This document shows positions 31,371 to 39,766 of a stretch of DNA of 64,000 nucleotides, piece by piece (within the stretch, counting starts at the first letter, position 1; every line of letters begins with the position of its first letter). The notes under the pieces were generated by a model. It saw only the letters and a list, made by a program, of their open reading frames with translations. It was not told where the DNA came from and did no database searches. The position numbers and the translations under genes were made by a program. Source of the DNA: Scybalocola_A sp900557175 (GTDB lineage: Bacteria; Bacillota; Clostridia; Lachnospirales; Lachnospiraceae); NCBI GenBank assembly GCA_937890745.1, contig CALADH010000061.1, positions 1 through 64,000 of the forward strand, written 5' to 3'.

Positions 31371-32369
31371 ATGAGCGAAACAAAAGACAGAATTTTTACG
31401 GAGGAGAAGATTATTCATCCGAAAAACGGCTTTGGTATGCTGTTTTTCACAATCCTGCTTATTGCCGCAGGCATTGCAGGGACGATTGCGGGCGCTTTTT
31501 GTATTGAAGAAGATATGGCTGTGTCGGGCGGTCTTATACTGGCGTCGGGAATTATTGTTACCTGTCTTGCGCCGGTGCTTTTTGCAGGACTTAAAGTACT
31601 GCATCCGAACGAAGCGCTTGTGCTGACGCTGTTTGGCAAGTATTATGGAACGATCGAAGATGATGGGTTTTACTTTGTGAATCCGTTTTGTACGGCAGTG
31701 AATCCGACAGCAGCGGCGGCAGTCAACATTGCGGCAGCGGCGGCAGGGAAAACAGGCTCAGTGCCGTCAACAGGCGTGAATAAAAAGGTTTCTTTAAAGG
31801 CGATGACTTTAAACAATGATCAGCAGAAAGTTAATGATGAGATGGGCAATCCGATTATTGTCGGCGCTATTGTTATATGGAAAGTTGAGAGTGCGACAAA
31901 GGCTGTGTTTAATGTTCAGAATTACAAGACTTATTTGTCGATCCAGTGCGATTCGATTATAAGAAATGTGGCGCGCAGATATCCGTATGATGTGACCGAG
32001 GGCGGCGATGAGAAGTCACTGCGCGGCAGCAGCCAGGAGGTTGCCGATATTATGAAAGCGGAACTTCAGGAAAAGGTTTCTGATGCCGGACTTAAAATTG
32101 TCGAAGTGAAGATTACGCATCTTTCTTATGCGCCGGAAATTGCAGCAGCAATGCTTCAAAGGCAGCAGGCAGCGGCAATTATTGATGCCCGTCAGAAAAT
32201 TGTTGAGGGCGCCGTCGGCATGGTGGAAATGGCCTTGTCAAAGCTGAGTGAAAATGATATTGTTGAACTGGACGAAGAAAGAAAAGCGGCGATGGTCAGC
32301 AACCTGCTTGTTGTTTTATGCGGCAATAAGGATGCCCAGCCGATTGTTAACAGCGGAACATTGTACTAG
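31371..32369 (+). CDS. SPFH/Band 7 domain membrane protein
   Basis: A 332-residue protein with two N-terminal hydrophobic segments (about residues 22-45 and 49-73) followed by an SPFH domain (about 76-275). The domain begins VLHPNEALVLTLFGKYYGTI, as in stomatin/flotillin relatives, and ends with the helical, Ala/Glu-rich LQRQQAAAIIDARQKIVEGAVG. An Ala-rich insert (AAAAAVNIAAAAAG) interrupts the start of the domain. Such proteins oligomerise on membranes and organise or scaffold other proteins; no specific role is known here. It is followed by an Arc-like gene, a pairing I recall from other Firmicutes. Confidence 0.85.
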   Translation: MSETKDRIFTEEKIIHPKNGFGMLFFTILLIAAGIAGTIAGAFCIEEDMAVSGGLILASGIIVTCLAPVLFAGLKVLHPNEALVLTLFGKYYGTIEDDGFYFVNPFCTAVNPTAAAAVNIAAAAAGKTGSVPSTGVNKKVSLKAMTLNNDQQKVNDEMGNPIIVGAIVIWKVESATKAVFNVQNYKTYLSIQCDSIIRNVARRYPYDVTEGGDEKSLRGSSQEVADIMKAELQEKVSDAGLKIVEVKITHLSYAPEIAAAMLQRQQAAAIIDARQKIVEGAVGMVEMALSKLSENDIVELDEERKAAMVSNLLVVLCGNKDAQPIVNSGTLY

Positions 32370-32447
32370 AATTAAAATATGCGATATGGTATACGGGCGG
32401 GAGAACTTCTCCCGCCGCGTGTTATGCGAGAAAGGGGCGGAGGATGA

Positions 32448-32636
32448 ATGAGCGAAGAAGAACGTAAACAAAAGGAAAAAGCAAAAAAACAGGTGCCTCT
32501 GCGTCTTTCGGCAGCACTTTGGAATGATTTGGCCGCGTGGGCGGAGGATGATTTCCGTTCTATCAACGGACAGATTGAGTATCTGCTTACAGAATGTGTG
32601 AAATATCGTAAAAAACATCCGAAAAAGGATGATTAA
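32448..32636 (+). CDS. Ribbon-helix-helix (Arc-like) DNA-binding protein
   Basis: A 62-residue protein. The charged N-terminus (EEERKQKEKAKK) is followed by the ribbon strand VPLRLS and two helices AALWNDLAAWAEDD and SINGQIEYLLTECVKYR, the pattern of Arc/CopG-type repressors. ATG follows GGAGGATGA. It lies 78 bases after the SPFH gene; a GGCGGGAG / CTCCCGCC hairpin sits in the gap. The tandem palindrome at the operon promoter is a likely site for it. It could instead bind a partner protein as an antitoxin would, but no toxin gene is adjacent. Confidence 0.82.
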   Translation: MSEEERKQKEKAKKQVPLRLSAALWNDLAAWAEDDFRSINGQIEYLLTECVKYRKKHPKKDD

Positions 32637-32655
32637 AACTTAAAGGAGTATAGTT

Positions 32656-33468
32656 ATGGCTGTGATAAAAATTACAGATTTTAATGCCCCTGAGCTTGAT
32701 GTTTATGCCCGTCTTTCCGAAGTCCAGCTTTTGCATTACAATGAGCCGGAAGACGGGATTTTTATTGCGGAAAGTCCAAAGGTGATCGGGCGGGCGCTGC
32801 TTGCAGGCTATGAACCTCTGTCATTTTTGGTGGAGGATAAACAGCTTAACGGTGAAGCAACAGAAATTACAGGGCGGTATCTTTCGGTACCGGTTTTTAC
32901 GGCTCCTTTTGATGTGCTTACAAAGCTGACAGGATTTAAGCTGACAAGAGGGATGCTCTGTGCCATGCGCCGCAGGCCGCTGCCGTCTGTTTCGGAGGTG
33001 TGCGCCGGTGCGCGCCGTATTGCAGTCCTTGAAAATGTTATGAATCCGACAAATGTGGGAGCGATTTTCCGTTCAGCTGCTGCCCTCAATATGGACGCGG
33101 TGCTGCTGACGCACGGCTGCAGTAATCCGCTGTACCGCCGGGCGGCGAGAGTCAGTATGGGCACGGTCTTTCAGATACCGTGGACTTTTTTGGACGAGAC
33201 GCAGACGGGCAATCTCGCCGTCCTTAAATCACTTGGCTTTAAAACGGCGGCGATGGCGCTTAAAACAGATTCGGTCAGTATTGGCGATTCCAAGCTGATG
33301 GCTGAAGAAAAGCTTGCCATCGTTCTAGGGACAGAGGGCGATGGACTGGCAGAGGCAACTATCTCAGCCTGCGACTACACAGTGCTTATCCCGATGAGCC
33401 ACGGCGTCGATTCGTTAAACGTCGCCGCTGCAAGTGCAGTGGCATTCTGGCAGCTGGGGAGAAAATAA
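32656..33468 (+). CDS. TrmH/SpoU-family RNA methyltransferase
   Basis: A 270-residue SPOUT methyltransferase that uses SAM to 2'-O-methylate rRNA or tRNA. The N-terminal substrate-binding part resembles the ribosomal L30e-like domain. The C-terminal knot has the three SpoU motifs: NVMNPTNVGAIFRSAAALN (motif 1, about 126-144), VLGTEGDGL (motif 2, about 218-226) and IPMSHGVDSLNVAAASAVAF (motif 3, about 240-259). It lies 19 bases after the RHH gene and ends the operon at a strong terminator. The target base is unknown. Confidence 0.9.
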   Translation: MAVIKITDFNAPELDVYARLSEVQLLHYNEPEDGIFIAESPKVIGRALLAGYEPLSFLVEDKQLNGEATEITGRYLSVPVFTAPFDVLTKLTGFKLTRGMLCAMRRRPLPSVSEVCAGARRIAVLENVMNPTNVGAIFRSAAALNMDAVLLTHGCSNPLYRRAARVSMGTVFQIPWTFLDETQTGNLAVLKSLGFKTAAMALKTDSVSIGDSKLMAEEKLAIVLGTEGDGLAEATISACDYTVLIPMSHGVDSLNVAAASAVAFWQLGRK

Positions 33469-33516
33469 AAAATAACCCTGAATGAAGTGAGAAAAACATT
33501 TCATTTAGGGTTATTT
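33469..33516 (+). terminator. Strong terminator after the SpoU gene
   Basis: AATAACCCTGAATGAA pairs with TTCATTTAGGGTTATT with one or two mismatches, starting at the stop codon. The remaining gap to 33745 contains TTGACA-like hexamers (about 33648 and 33668) and TATTATACT (about 33700) that may drive the PucR gene. I see no other feature there. Confidence 0.85.
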
Positions 33517-33745
33517 ACGATTAATAGACTCATAGACTTTGCTTCCTTAATTGTTAAGCCATTTGTGCTTCTAGAATGTTTATGTGAAAACACAGAAAAT
33601 GTTTTAGAATAAAAGAAATTATATTCACTATAGCAAAGTTATGAAATTTTGACAATAACAAAGTTTTGACATAGAAAAATTCAGTGATATATGTTAATAT
33701 TATACTATTGGAGTTATATCATGCTGAAAGCTAGGGTGTTTAAGT

Positions 33746-34960
33746 ATGGCGGTTTATGTATCTGATTTATTAAGACTTAAGAATTTTTCAGAGACGAAGC
33801 TCATTGCCGGACGGCAGGGGCTTGGAAATCATATTTCGTGGCCGTATGTCTGTGTGTCTTTTCCAATTTCACCGTGGATCAGAGGCGGAGAACTTTTGTT
33901 TGTTGCGGTGGAGCATGTTGAGGAGACAGATTTGACAAACAGTGTTTTTTGGCAGGAATGCCGGGATATGCAGGTGGCTGCGGTTGTGGCGCTTTTAAAA
34001 GATGGGAATGAAGATAAGCTTTTGAGGGAAGCGGGATTCATGGCTGATTCGGCAGGAATCCCGCTTTTTGTCATGCCGTGGGATGTGAGTCTTGTGTCAG
34101 TGACACAGGAGGTGACATATCTTATTGTTGACAGGAATACGGCAGATGAAAAGTCGCGGCATTTTTTGGAAAATCTCCTTTTTTCGCCGACAGGGCAGAG
34201 TGGCAGTGTGGAGGAAATCGCACAGTTTTATGGCATTACCGTATTTCCGGTGCATTTTATATGTATTTTCGGTGTTCACGCACAGACGCAGAATACTGAA
34301 ATCGACCGGGTGATGATGCAGGTGCTGCGCCACGCTGTCAATGATTTGAACCCAAGCTGCTGGGGAAGCTTTCTGACAATGGAATATGCCAATAACCTGC
34401 TCGTGCTTGTTTTTAACCGGACAGAGGAGGAAGCAAAGGAAGCCAAGGAGGCGATTGCCGATGTCTTTAGGAGCATCAGCAGCCGTTATCTTGACACAGA
34501 GCTGTATCTCGGCTTCAGCCGCATTCATAAAAGCCATGACGAGATTAAAATGAGCTATAACGAGGCAATGAAGACGATTTTTATGCTCAGATTTAATCAT
34601 TATCCTTCGAATATTTTGCATTACAGAAATTTAGGCATTGTAAAGCTTCTTTTTGAGCTTAATGATACGAGAGAACTTGAGGCCTACTGTGAAGAAAATA
34701 TCGGATGTATTATTGAATATGACAAAAAGTATTCGACAGATTTATTAATGACATTAAAAGGGTATCTCATGAACGGACAAAATCTTGTAAAGACTTCGTC
34801 GGCACTTTATATACACAGGAATACGCTTGTGTACAGGCTGTCCATTATGAAAAAGCTGTTAGGGCACAATATGGACGACGCTGTGACGATGCTTGAACTA
34901 TTTAATTGTATTCTTATTTACGAGTTTTTGCAGTCTATAAATCATGAACCGAAAAACTAA
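33746..34960 (+). CDS. PucR-family transcriptional regulator
   Basis: A 404-residue regulator. The N-terminal PucR domain (about residues 6-125, opening VSDLLRLKNFSETKLIAGRQGLG) is followed by a GGDEF-like/CdaR middle region and a C-terminal helix-turn-helix of the PucR type (LMTLKGYLMNGQNLVKTSSALYIHRNTLVYRL, in two pieces about 332-363). Family members control purine, amino-acid or sugar-acid catabolism and usually activate. It stands 12 bases before the sulfatase gene, so it probably controls the sulfatase operon and is part of it. The inducer is unknown. Confidence 0.87.
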   Translation: MAVYVSDLLRLKNFSETKLIAGRQGLGNHISWPYVCVSFPISPWIRGGELLFVAVEHVEETDLTNSVFWQECRDMQVAAVVALLKDGNEDKLLREAGFMADSAGIPLFVMPWDVSLVSVTQEVTYLIVDRNTADEKSRHFLENLLFSPTGQSGSVEEIAQFYGITVFPVHFICIFGVHAQTQNTEIDRVMMQVLRHAVNDLNPSCWGSFLTMEYANNLLVLVFNRTEEEAKEAKEAIADVFRSISSRYLDTELYLGFSRIHKSHDEIKMSYNEAMKTIFMLRFNHYPSNILHYRNLGIVKLLFELNDTRELEAYCEENIGCIIEYDKKYSTDLLMTLKGYLMNGQNLVKTSSALYIHRNTLVYRLSIMKKLLGHNMDDAVTMLELFNCILIYEFLQSINHEPKN

Positions 34961-34972
34961 GGGGAGAGAACG

Positions 34973-36289
34973 ATGAATATTTTATATGTGCACACACATG
35001 ACACAGGAAGATTTATACAGCCTTATGACGGCAGTATACCGACGCCGAATTTGATGAAGCTTGCAAAGGAAGGAACACTTTTCAGAAATGCTTATTGCTG
35101 CGGGCCGACGTGCTCGCCGAGCCGTGCGGCACTTCTGACAGGTCAGCATCCGCATATGAACGGTATGTACGGCCTTGCCCACAGAGGCTTTTCGCTCAAT
35201 GATTATTCGAAGCATCTGGCAAATTATCTGAAGCGCTTTGGTTATGAGACGGCGCTTTTTGGGATGCAGCATGAATGTAAAACACCGGATGGGATTGGTT
35301 ATGACAGAGTATTTAAAGACAGCCGCAGTGAGCGCGAGGATTTGACGCGCTGGGATTTGACAAACGGTGATGCGGCCATTGCTTATATTAAGGAAAAGCA
35401 TGAAAAACCGTTTTTTATGTCCTATGGTCTTGCCCATACACACCGTCCGTTTAATGAGGTGGATGCTTCCGTTAATCCGGATTATCTTAAAGTGCCGCAC
35501 TGCCTTGCGGATAATGCGAAGAACCGTCTTGACTATGCAGGGTATGTGACATCGGCAATGCGGGCGGATATGTGTATCGGCCGGGTGCTTGATGCTCTTG
35601 ATGAGGCAGGGCTTACAGATGACACACTGATTATATACACGACAGATCATGGCATTGCTTTTCCGTTTATGAAGTGCAACCTTTATGATACGGGCATTGG
35701 TGTGTCTTTGATTATGAAGTATAAGGGAAATCCAAGCGCCGGAACAGTGAAGGACGGCCTTGTATCCCAGGTAGATATTTATCCGACACTGTGTGACCTG
35801 CTTGGCATTGAAAAGCCGGACTGGCTGACAGGTACATCTCTGATGCCGCTTCTCAATGATACAGCCGACGAGGTGAATGAAGCTGTGTTTGCAGAGGTGA
35901 CTTATCATGCGGCGGCAGAGCCTCAGCGGTGCATACGCACGAAGCAGTACAAGTACATCCGCCGATTCGGGGATTTTGAAAAGTATGTTCCGGCAAATAT
36001 TGACGCCGGAGGCAGTAAGGATTTTTTAATGGCGGAAGGGCTTATGGAGCATCTGCCGCCGCGGGAAATGCTTTTTGATCTGCGTTTTGATGCGGCAGAG
36101 CGCAATAATCTTGTTGATGCGCCGGAATATGGCGATGTGCTTGCCGATATGCGGGCGCGCCTTGATAAATTTATGAAAGATACCGGAGATTTTGCAGCCG
36201 ATGGCCGTTGGCCGAAGGTGGACGGGATGATATTAAATACGCAGACATGTATTGATCCTGACAGCAGCAATCCGGAAGACTACGAGTAG
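34973..36289 (+). CDS. Cys-type sulfatase (family S1), sulfamidase-like
   Basis: A 438-residue sulfatase of the alkaline-phosphatase superfamily. The formylglycine site CSPSRAALLTG places the modified Cys at residue 47. The region around it (NGMYGL) resembles heparan N-sulfatases as I recall them, so an N- or O-sulfated sugar is likely. Other metal-site motifs are YTTDHGIAF and the ATALFG-like GYETALFGMQHE. No signal peptide is present, so the enzyme is cytoplasmic, unlike most gut sulfatases of Bacteroides. The usual N-terminal DD metal pair is replaced by THDTG. The maturase needed for the Cys modification is encoded 16 bases downstream. Confidence 0.88.
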   Translation: MNILYVHTHDTGRFIQPYDGSIPTPNLMKLAKEGTLFRNAYCCGPTCSPSRAALLTGQHPHMNGMYGLAHRGFSLNDYSKHLANYLKRFGYETALFGMQHECKTPDGIGYDRVFKDSRSEREDLTRWDLTNGDAAIAYIKEKHEKPFFMSYGLAHTHRPFNEVDASVNPDYLKVPHCLADNAKNRLDYAGYVTSAMRADMCIGRVLDALDEAGLTDDTLIIYTTDHGIAFPFMKCNLYDTGIGVSLIMKYKGNPSAGTVKDGLVSQVDIYPTLCDLLGIEKPDWLTGTSLMPLLNDTADEVNEAVFAEVTYHAAAEPQRCIRTKQYKYIRRFGDFEKYVPANIDAGGSKDFLMAEGLMEHLPPREMLFDLRFDAAERNNLVDAPEYGDVLADMRARLDKFMKDTGDFAADGRWPKVDGMILNTQTCIDPDSSNPEDYE

Positions 36290-36304
36290 AGGGAGGGAGA
36301 GGCG

Positions 36305-37429
36305 ATGCCTCCGATTAATTTACTTATAAAACCGGCCTCAGGCCTTTGCAATATGCACTGCGATTATTGCTTTTACTGTGATATTACAGAGAAGCGGGCG
36401 CAGGCATCATATGGCATTATGACAGAGCAGACGCTTCGGAATGTGATTAAGAAAACATTGAGAGCGGCGGAGGGTTCATGTACGATTGCCTATCAGGGCG
36501 GAGAGCCGACGCTTGCAGGACTGGATTTTTTTAAAAAGTCTATTGAATATCAGAAGCGGTTTAATACAAAGGGGCTGACAATTCACAATGCCCTTCAGAC
36601 AAATGGTTATGGTATTACGGCGGAGTGGTGCCGGTTTTTTAAGGAGAATGATTTTCTGATTGGCCTGTCAGTGGACGGGCTTAAGGAAACCCATGATATG
36701 TACAGGCACAGCAGCAGCGGCGCGCCGACGTATGACCGGATTATGGAGACGGCGCAGCTCTTGAAAGAATACGGCGTTGATTTCAATATACTGACTGTTG
36801 TGAACAGGCAGACAGCCGGGCAGGTTAAGAAGATTTATCAATCCTATAAAAGCCGGGGCTTTGGTTTTTTGCAGTTTATCGCCTGTCTTGATCCGATCGG
36901 CGAACCGTGCGGTCAGAGGGATTATTCGCTGACGCCGGAGGACTATGGAAAGTTTTTGATTGAGCTTTTTGAGCTTTGGTATAAGGATTATAAAAAAGGC
37001 TGTCAGCCTTACATCCGCCTTTTTGAAAATTATGTGACACTGCTTTTAGGCATGGGCGCAGAGTCGTGTGAGCAGAACGGCGTGTGCGGTATTCAAAATG
37101 TTGTGGAGGCTGACGGTGAAGTGTATCCGTGCGATTTTTATGTGCTGGATGCGTACAAGCTTGGTAATCTTAATACCGTGTCTATGGCAGAGATTTATGA
37201 GAAACGTAAGGAAATCGGCTATGTTGAGCGTTCTTACAACCACAGCGCGCAGTGTAAGGCATGTCCGTATTTTCATGTGTGCAGGGGCGGATGCAACCGT
37301 CATCGGAATCTTGACGAGGTGACCGGAAATTATGTAAACTATTTCTGCCCGGCATATAAGATGTTTTTTGAAAAATGCTATAACAGGCTTGCAGATGTGG
37401 CGGCGCAGACGGCACAGCGGATGCGGTAG
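36305..37429 (+). CDS. Anaerobic sulfatase-maturating enzyme (radical SAM, AnSME)
   Basis: A 374-residue radical SAM/SPASM enzyme that oxidises the sulfatase Cys to formylglycine without oxygen. The N-terminal cluster motif CNMHCDYC has Cys15, Cys19 and Cys22. GGEPTLAG supports SAM binding. The C-terminal SPASM region has CEQNGVCGIQNVVEADGEVYPCDF (in parts) and CKACPYFHVCRGGCNRH, which hold two auxiliary [4Fe-4S] clusters. It lies next to its likely substrate, the sulfatase at 34973. GGGAGAGGCG precedes the ATG. Confidence 0.94.
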   Translation: MPPINLLIKPASGLCNMHCDYCFYCDITEKRAQASYGIMTEQTLRNVIKKTLRAAEGSCTIAYQGGEPTLAGLDFFKKSIEYQKRFNTKGLTIHNALQTNGYGITAEWCRFFKENDFLIGLSVDGLKETHDMYRHSSSGAPTYDRIMETAQLLKEYGVDFNILTVVNRQTAGQVKKIYQSYKSRGFGFLQFIACLDPIGEPCGQRDYSLTPEDYGKFLIELFELWYKDYKKGCQPYIRLFENYVTLLLGMGAESCEQNGVCGIQNVVEADGEVYPCDFYVLDAYKLGNLNTVSMAEIYEKRKEIGYVERSYNHSAQCKACPYFHVCRGGCNRHRNLDEVTGNYVNYFCPAYKMFFEKCYNRLADVAAQTAQRMR

Positions 37430-37458
37430 TGTTATATTTTTAGGAGGAGGATTTAAAA

Positions 37459-38247
37459 ATGGTTTATGCAGTGTTTATTTTAGTCAGCTTTGGTGCTTCG
37501 ATTATCGGCGCCATCTGCGGTATCGGCGGAGGGGTAATCATTAAGCCGACACTGGATGCTTTCGGACTTTTGGAGGTATCGGCAATTAATTTTATGTCGG
37601 GCTGTACAGTACTTGCTATGAGCTGCTATTCAGTTGTGCGCTCAAAGCTTAGCGGCAGTTCAAAGGTCGATATGAAAATAGGGACGCCCCTTGCCATCGG
37701 CGCGGCTGTCGGTGGAATTTTAGGAAAGTCATTGTTTCAGATGGTTGAAGGACTTTTTTCTGATAAAAATACAGCCGGTGCGGTTCAGGCGGCATGTCTG
37801 GCGCTGATTACTGTCGGAACATTGATTTATACAATTAAAAAAGATAAGATTAAAACGCACAATATACAAAATATAGCAGTCTGTCTTGTAATTGGGCTTG
37901 CTCTCGGCGTGATGTCGTCATTCCTTGGCATCGGCGGCGGCCCGATTAATCTTGTTGTGCTTTATTTCTTCTTTTCCATGACAACAAAAGTGGCGGCTCA
38001 AAATTCACTGTATATCATTTTGTTTTCGCAGGCGACAAGCTTTTTGTCAACAGTTGTCACAGGTTCAGTGCCGCAGGTGAATGTGCTGCTTCTTTTTGGC
38101 ATGATCATTTCTGGTATTTTAGGCGGCATGGCCGGAAGAAGTGTCAATAAAAAGCTTGATGATAAGATGGTAGATAAATTGTTTATCGGTCTGATGGCCG
38201 TGATTATTCTTATTAATATTTACAATGTGATTACGCTTGGATTTTAA
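37459..38247 (+). CDS. TauE/SafE-family sulfite or sulfate exporter
   Basis: A 262-residue membrane protein with about eight hydrophobic segments, of the TauE/SafE family. Two related halves each hold a Gly-rich loop: GAICGIGGGVIIKP (about 17-30) and SSFLGIGGGPINLV (about 153-166). Members export sulfite or related sulfur anions. Its place after a cytoplasmic sulfatase and its maturase suggests removal of released sulfate or sulfite. GGAGGAGG precedes the ATG. A strong terminator four bases after the stop closes the operon. Confidence 0.87.
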   Translation: MVYAVFILVSFGASIIGAICGIGGGVIIKPTLDAFGLLEVSAINFMSGCTVLAMSCYSVVRSKLSGSSKVDMKIGTPLAIGAAVGGILGKSLFQMVEGLFSDKNTAGAVQAACLALITVGTLIYTIKKDKIKTHNIQNIAVCLVIGLALGVMSSFLGIGGGPINLVVLYFFFSMTTKVAAQNSLYIILFSQATSFLSTVVTGSVPQVNVLLLFGMIISGILGGMAGRSVNKKLDDKMVDKLFIGLMAVIILINIYNVITLGF

Positions 38248-38250
38248 TAC

Positions 38251-38325
38251 AGAGCAGATTTCTTATGATGTCCGGAATACGGTAAAATAACCGTACAGCG
38301 GACATACAAGAAATCTGCTCTTTTC
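38251..38325 (+). terminator. Long terminator hairpin of the sulfatase operon
   Basis: The 14-bp arm AGAGCAGATTTCTT pairs perfectly with AAGAAATCTGCTCT. Inner TGTCCG / CGGACA and ACGGT / ACCGT helices extend it. It is followed by TTTTC. Confidence 0.9.
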
Positions 38326-38410
38326 TTGTATTGTTCGTACAAAGACAAAGCAGTTTAAATATGTTACGATTTATAAAAATGAGAGCGTTGCAGTCATGGA
38401 GGGGAAAGAT

Positions 38411-39754
38411 ATGACAAATACGACAGAGAAAAATGACAGGCGGTATATGTGGAATCTCTGTATGTTCACAATCAGCTTCGTCATCAGTAATTTAGTGAGC
38501 GGTATTATTTACGATGTTTATGTGAATTATCTTCAGGAGGTCGGAAGGGACGTGGCAGTGTCCTTTTGGTCTTATTACGGTTATTCGGCATTTATAAGCG
38601 CGGCGCTTTTGCTTTTGATTCCGAAAATCGGTTATAAGGTGCTTCTGATGTTCTGTGCGGTGACATGTACGGCGGCCATCGCGGCCATCTTATTTTTTGA
38701 TAATACATATTTGTATGCGCTGACAACACTTTTGGCATTGTCAGGACTTCAGCTTCATTTTGCAATCCTCAGCCCATACATTGCGGCTTATACAAAGAAA
38801 AGCAATAAGATCAACTGGTATTCAAAGGTTTATTATATCGGTTATTCGGGTTATTTTCTGACAACCTTTCTCGGCGGTATGATTACGGTAAAGTTGTTTT
38901 CATTAAGAGGCGGCATTCTTTATTCAGAGGCGAAGAAGCTGACGGAATATATTTCCGAGATGGCGCCGGATATGTATAAGGCTTATCTTCAGGGAAATAA
39001 AGATATTTTGTTTTTGACAGGCATTGTTTCATTGCTGGCGGTTGTCCCGGTGCTTCTTATTAAAGAGCGCAGGGAGGACTACAAGGTGACAGAGCCTAAA
39101 GAAAAATTGCCATTTGCCCAAAAGGCTGCGCTATTTAGAAAAGCGATTTTAAATAAATATACGGTCATTTATCTGCTGTACTGGGGGCTGATTAATTTCG
39201 GAATGGGACTTTTTACATCTTATTATACAGTCTTCCTAAACAGAAATCTTCATATTGATAAGGCGACAGCTTCGTTTATGGTATCATTGTCCTACCTTGC
39301 ACTTATTATTTTTATGCTGTTTACGCCGTATCTTGTGAAAAAAATCGGTCAGGTATACACACTGGGCGGCGTATCGCTCTTATCAGTGCCGTTTATGCTG
39401 ATTATTGCCAATGGTGATAAATTCGGAAAGTTTATGATTCCGGTTGTCGGTATTGCGCTGTTTATGCGTTCAGGGTTTGTCAATTTAAGTTATCCGGTGG
39501 ACAGTTCTTTGTCCATGGAAATTGTGGATAAAGAGCTGCGGCCTGTTTTTGCTACGGTCATCAATGTTGTTGCAGGTATTGCCAGTGTTTTATCCGGATG
39601 GTTTACCGGTAATATTCTGTTTGTTACTCAGGAGGGGTACCGGACAGCTTATTATATAGCCGCTGTTTTTTACGGAATAGCGTGTACAATTCTTCTTGTC
39701 GGGCTTCGGAAGTTTAACTGGAGTCTTTCGGAAGACGAAGAAAAAGAATCCTAG
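38411..39754 (+). CDS. Major facilitator superfamily transporter (first of two)
   Basis: A 447-residue transporter with about twelve membrane segments and a charged central loop (LLIKERREDYKVTEPKEKLP, about 214-233). The substrate is not recognisable. ATG 38411 is chosen because GGAGGGG overlaps the ATG at 38396. It lies 12 bases before a second MFS gene and is not closely related to it. Both precede a PepX-type peptidase, so the group may take up peptides or a conjugated compound. Alternatively, the two transporters serve the sulfatase operon just upstream. Confidence 0.83.
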   Translation: MTNTTEKNDRRYMWNLCMFTISFVISNLVSGIIYDVYVNYLQEVGRDVAVSFWSYYGYSAFISAALLLLIPKIGYKVLLMFCAVTCTAAIAAILFFDNTYLYALTTLLALSGLQLHFAILSPYIAAYTKKSNKINWYSKVYYIGYSGYFLTTFLGGMITVKLFSLRGGILYSEAKKLTEYISEMAPDMYKAYLQGNKDILFLTGIVSLLAVVPVLLIKERREDYKVTEPKEKLPFAQKAALFRKAILNKYTVIYLLYWGLINFGMGLFTSYYTVFLNRNLHIDKATASFMVSLSYLALIIFMLFTPYLVKKIGQVYTLGGVSLLSVPFMLIIANGDKFGKFMIPVVGIALFMRSGFVNLSYPVDSSLSMEIVDKELRPVFATVINVVAGIASVLSGWFTGNILFVTQEGYRTAYYIAAVFYGIACTILLVGLRKFNWSLSEDEEKES

Positions 39755-39766
39755 GAGGAAAAAGTT

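Noticed and set aside
32448..32636. Antitoxin of a toxin-antitoxin pair
   Set aside because: The RHH protein has no toxin-sized neighbour. The adjacent genes encode an SPFH protein and an RNA methyltransferase.
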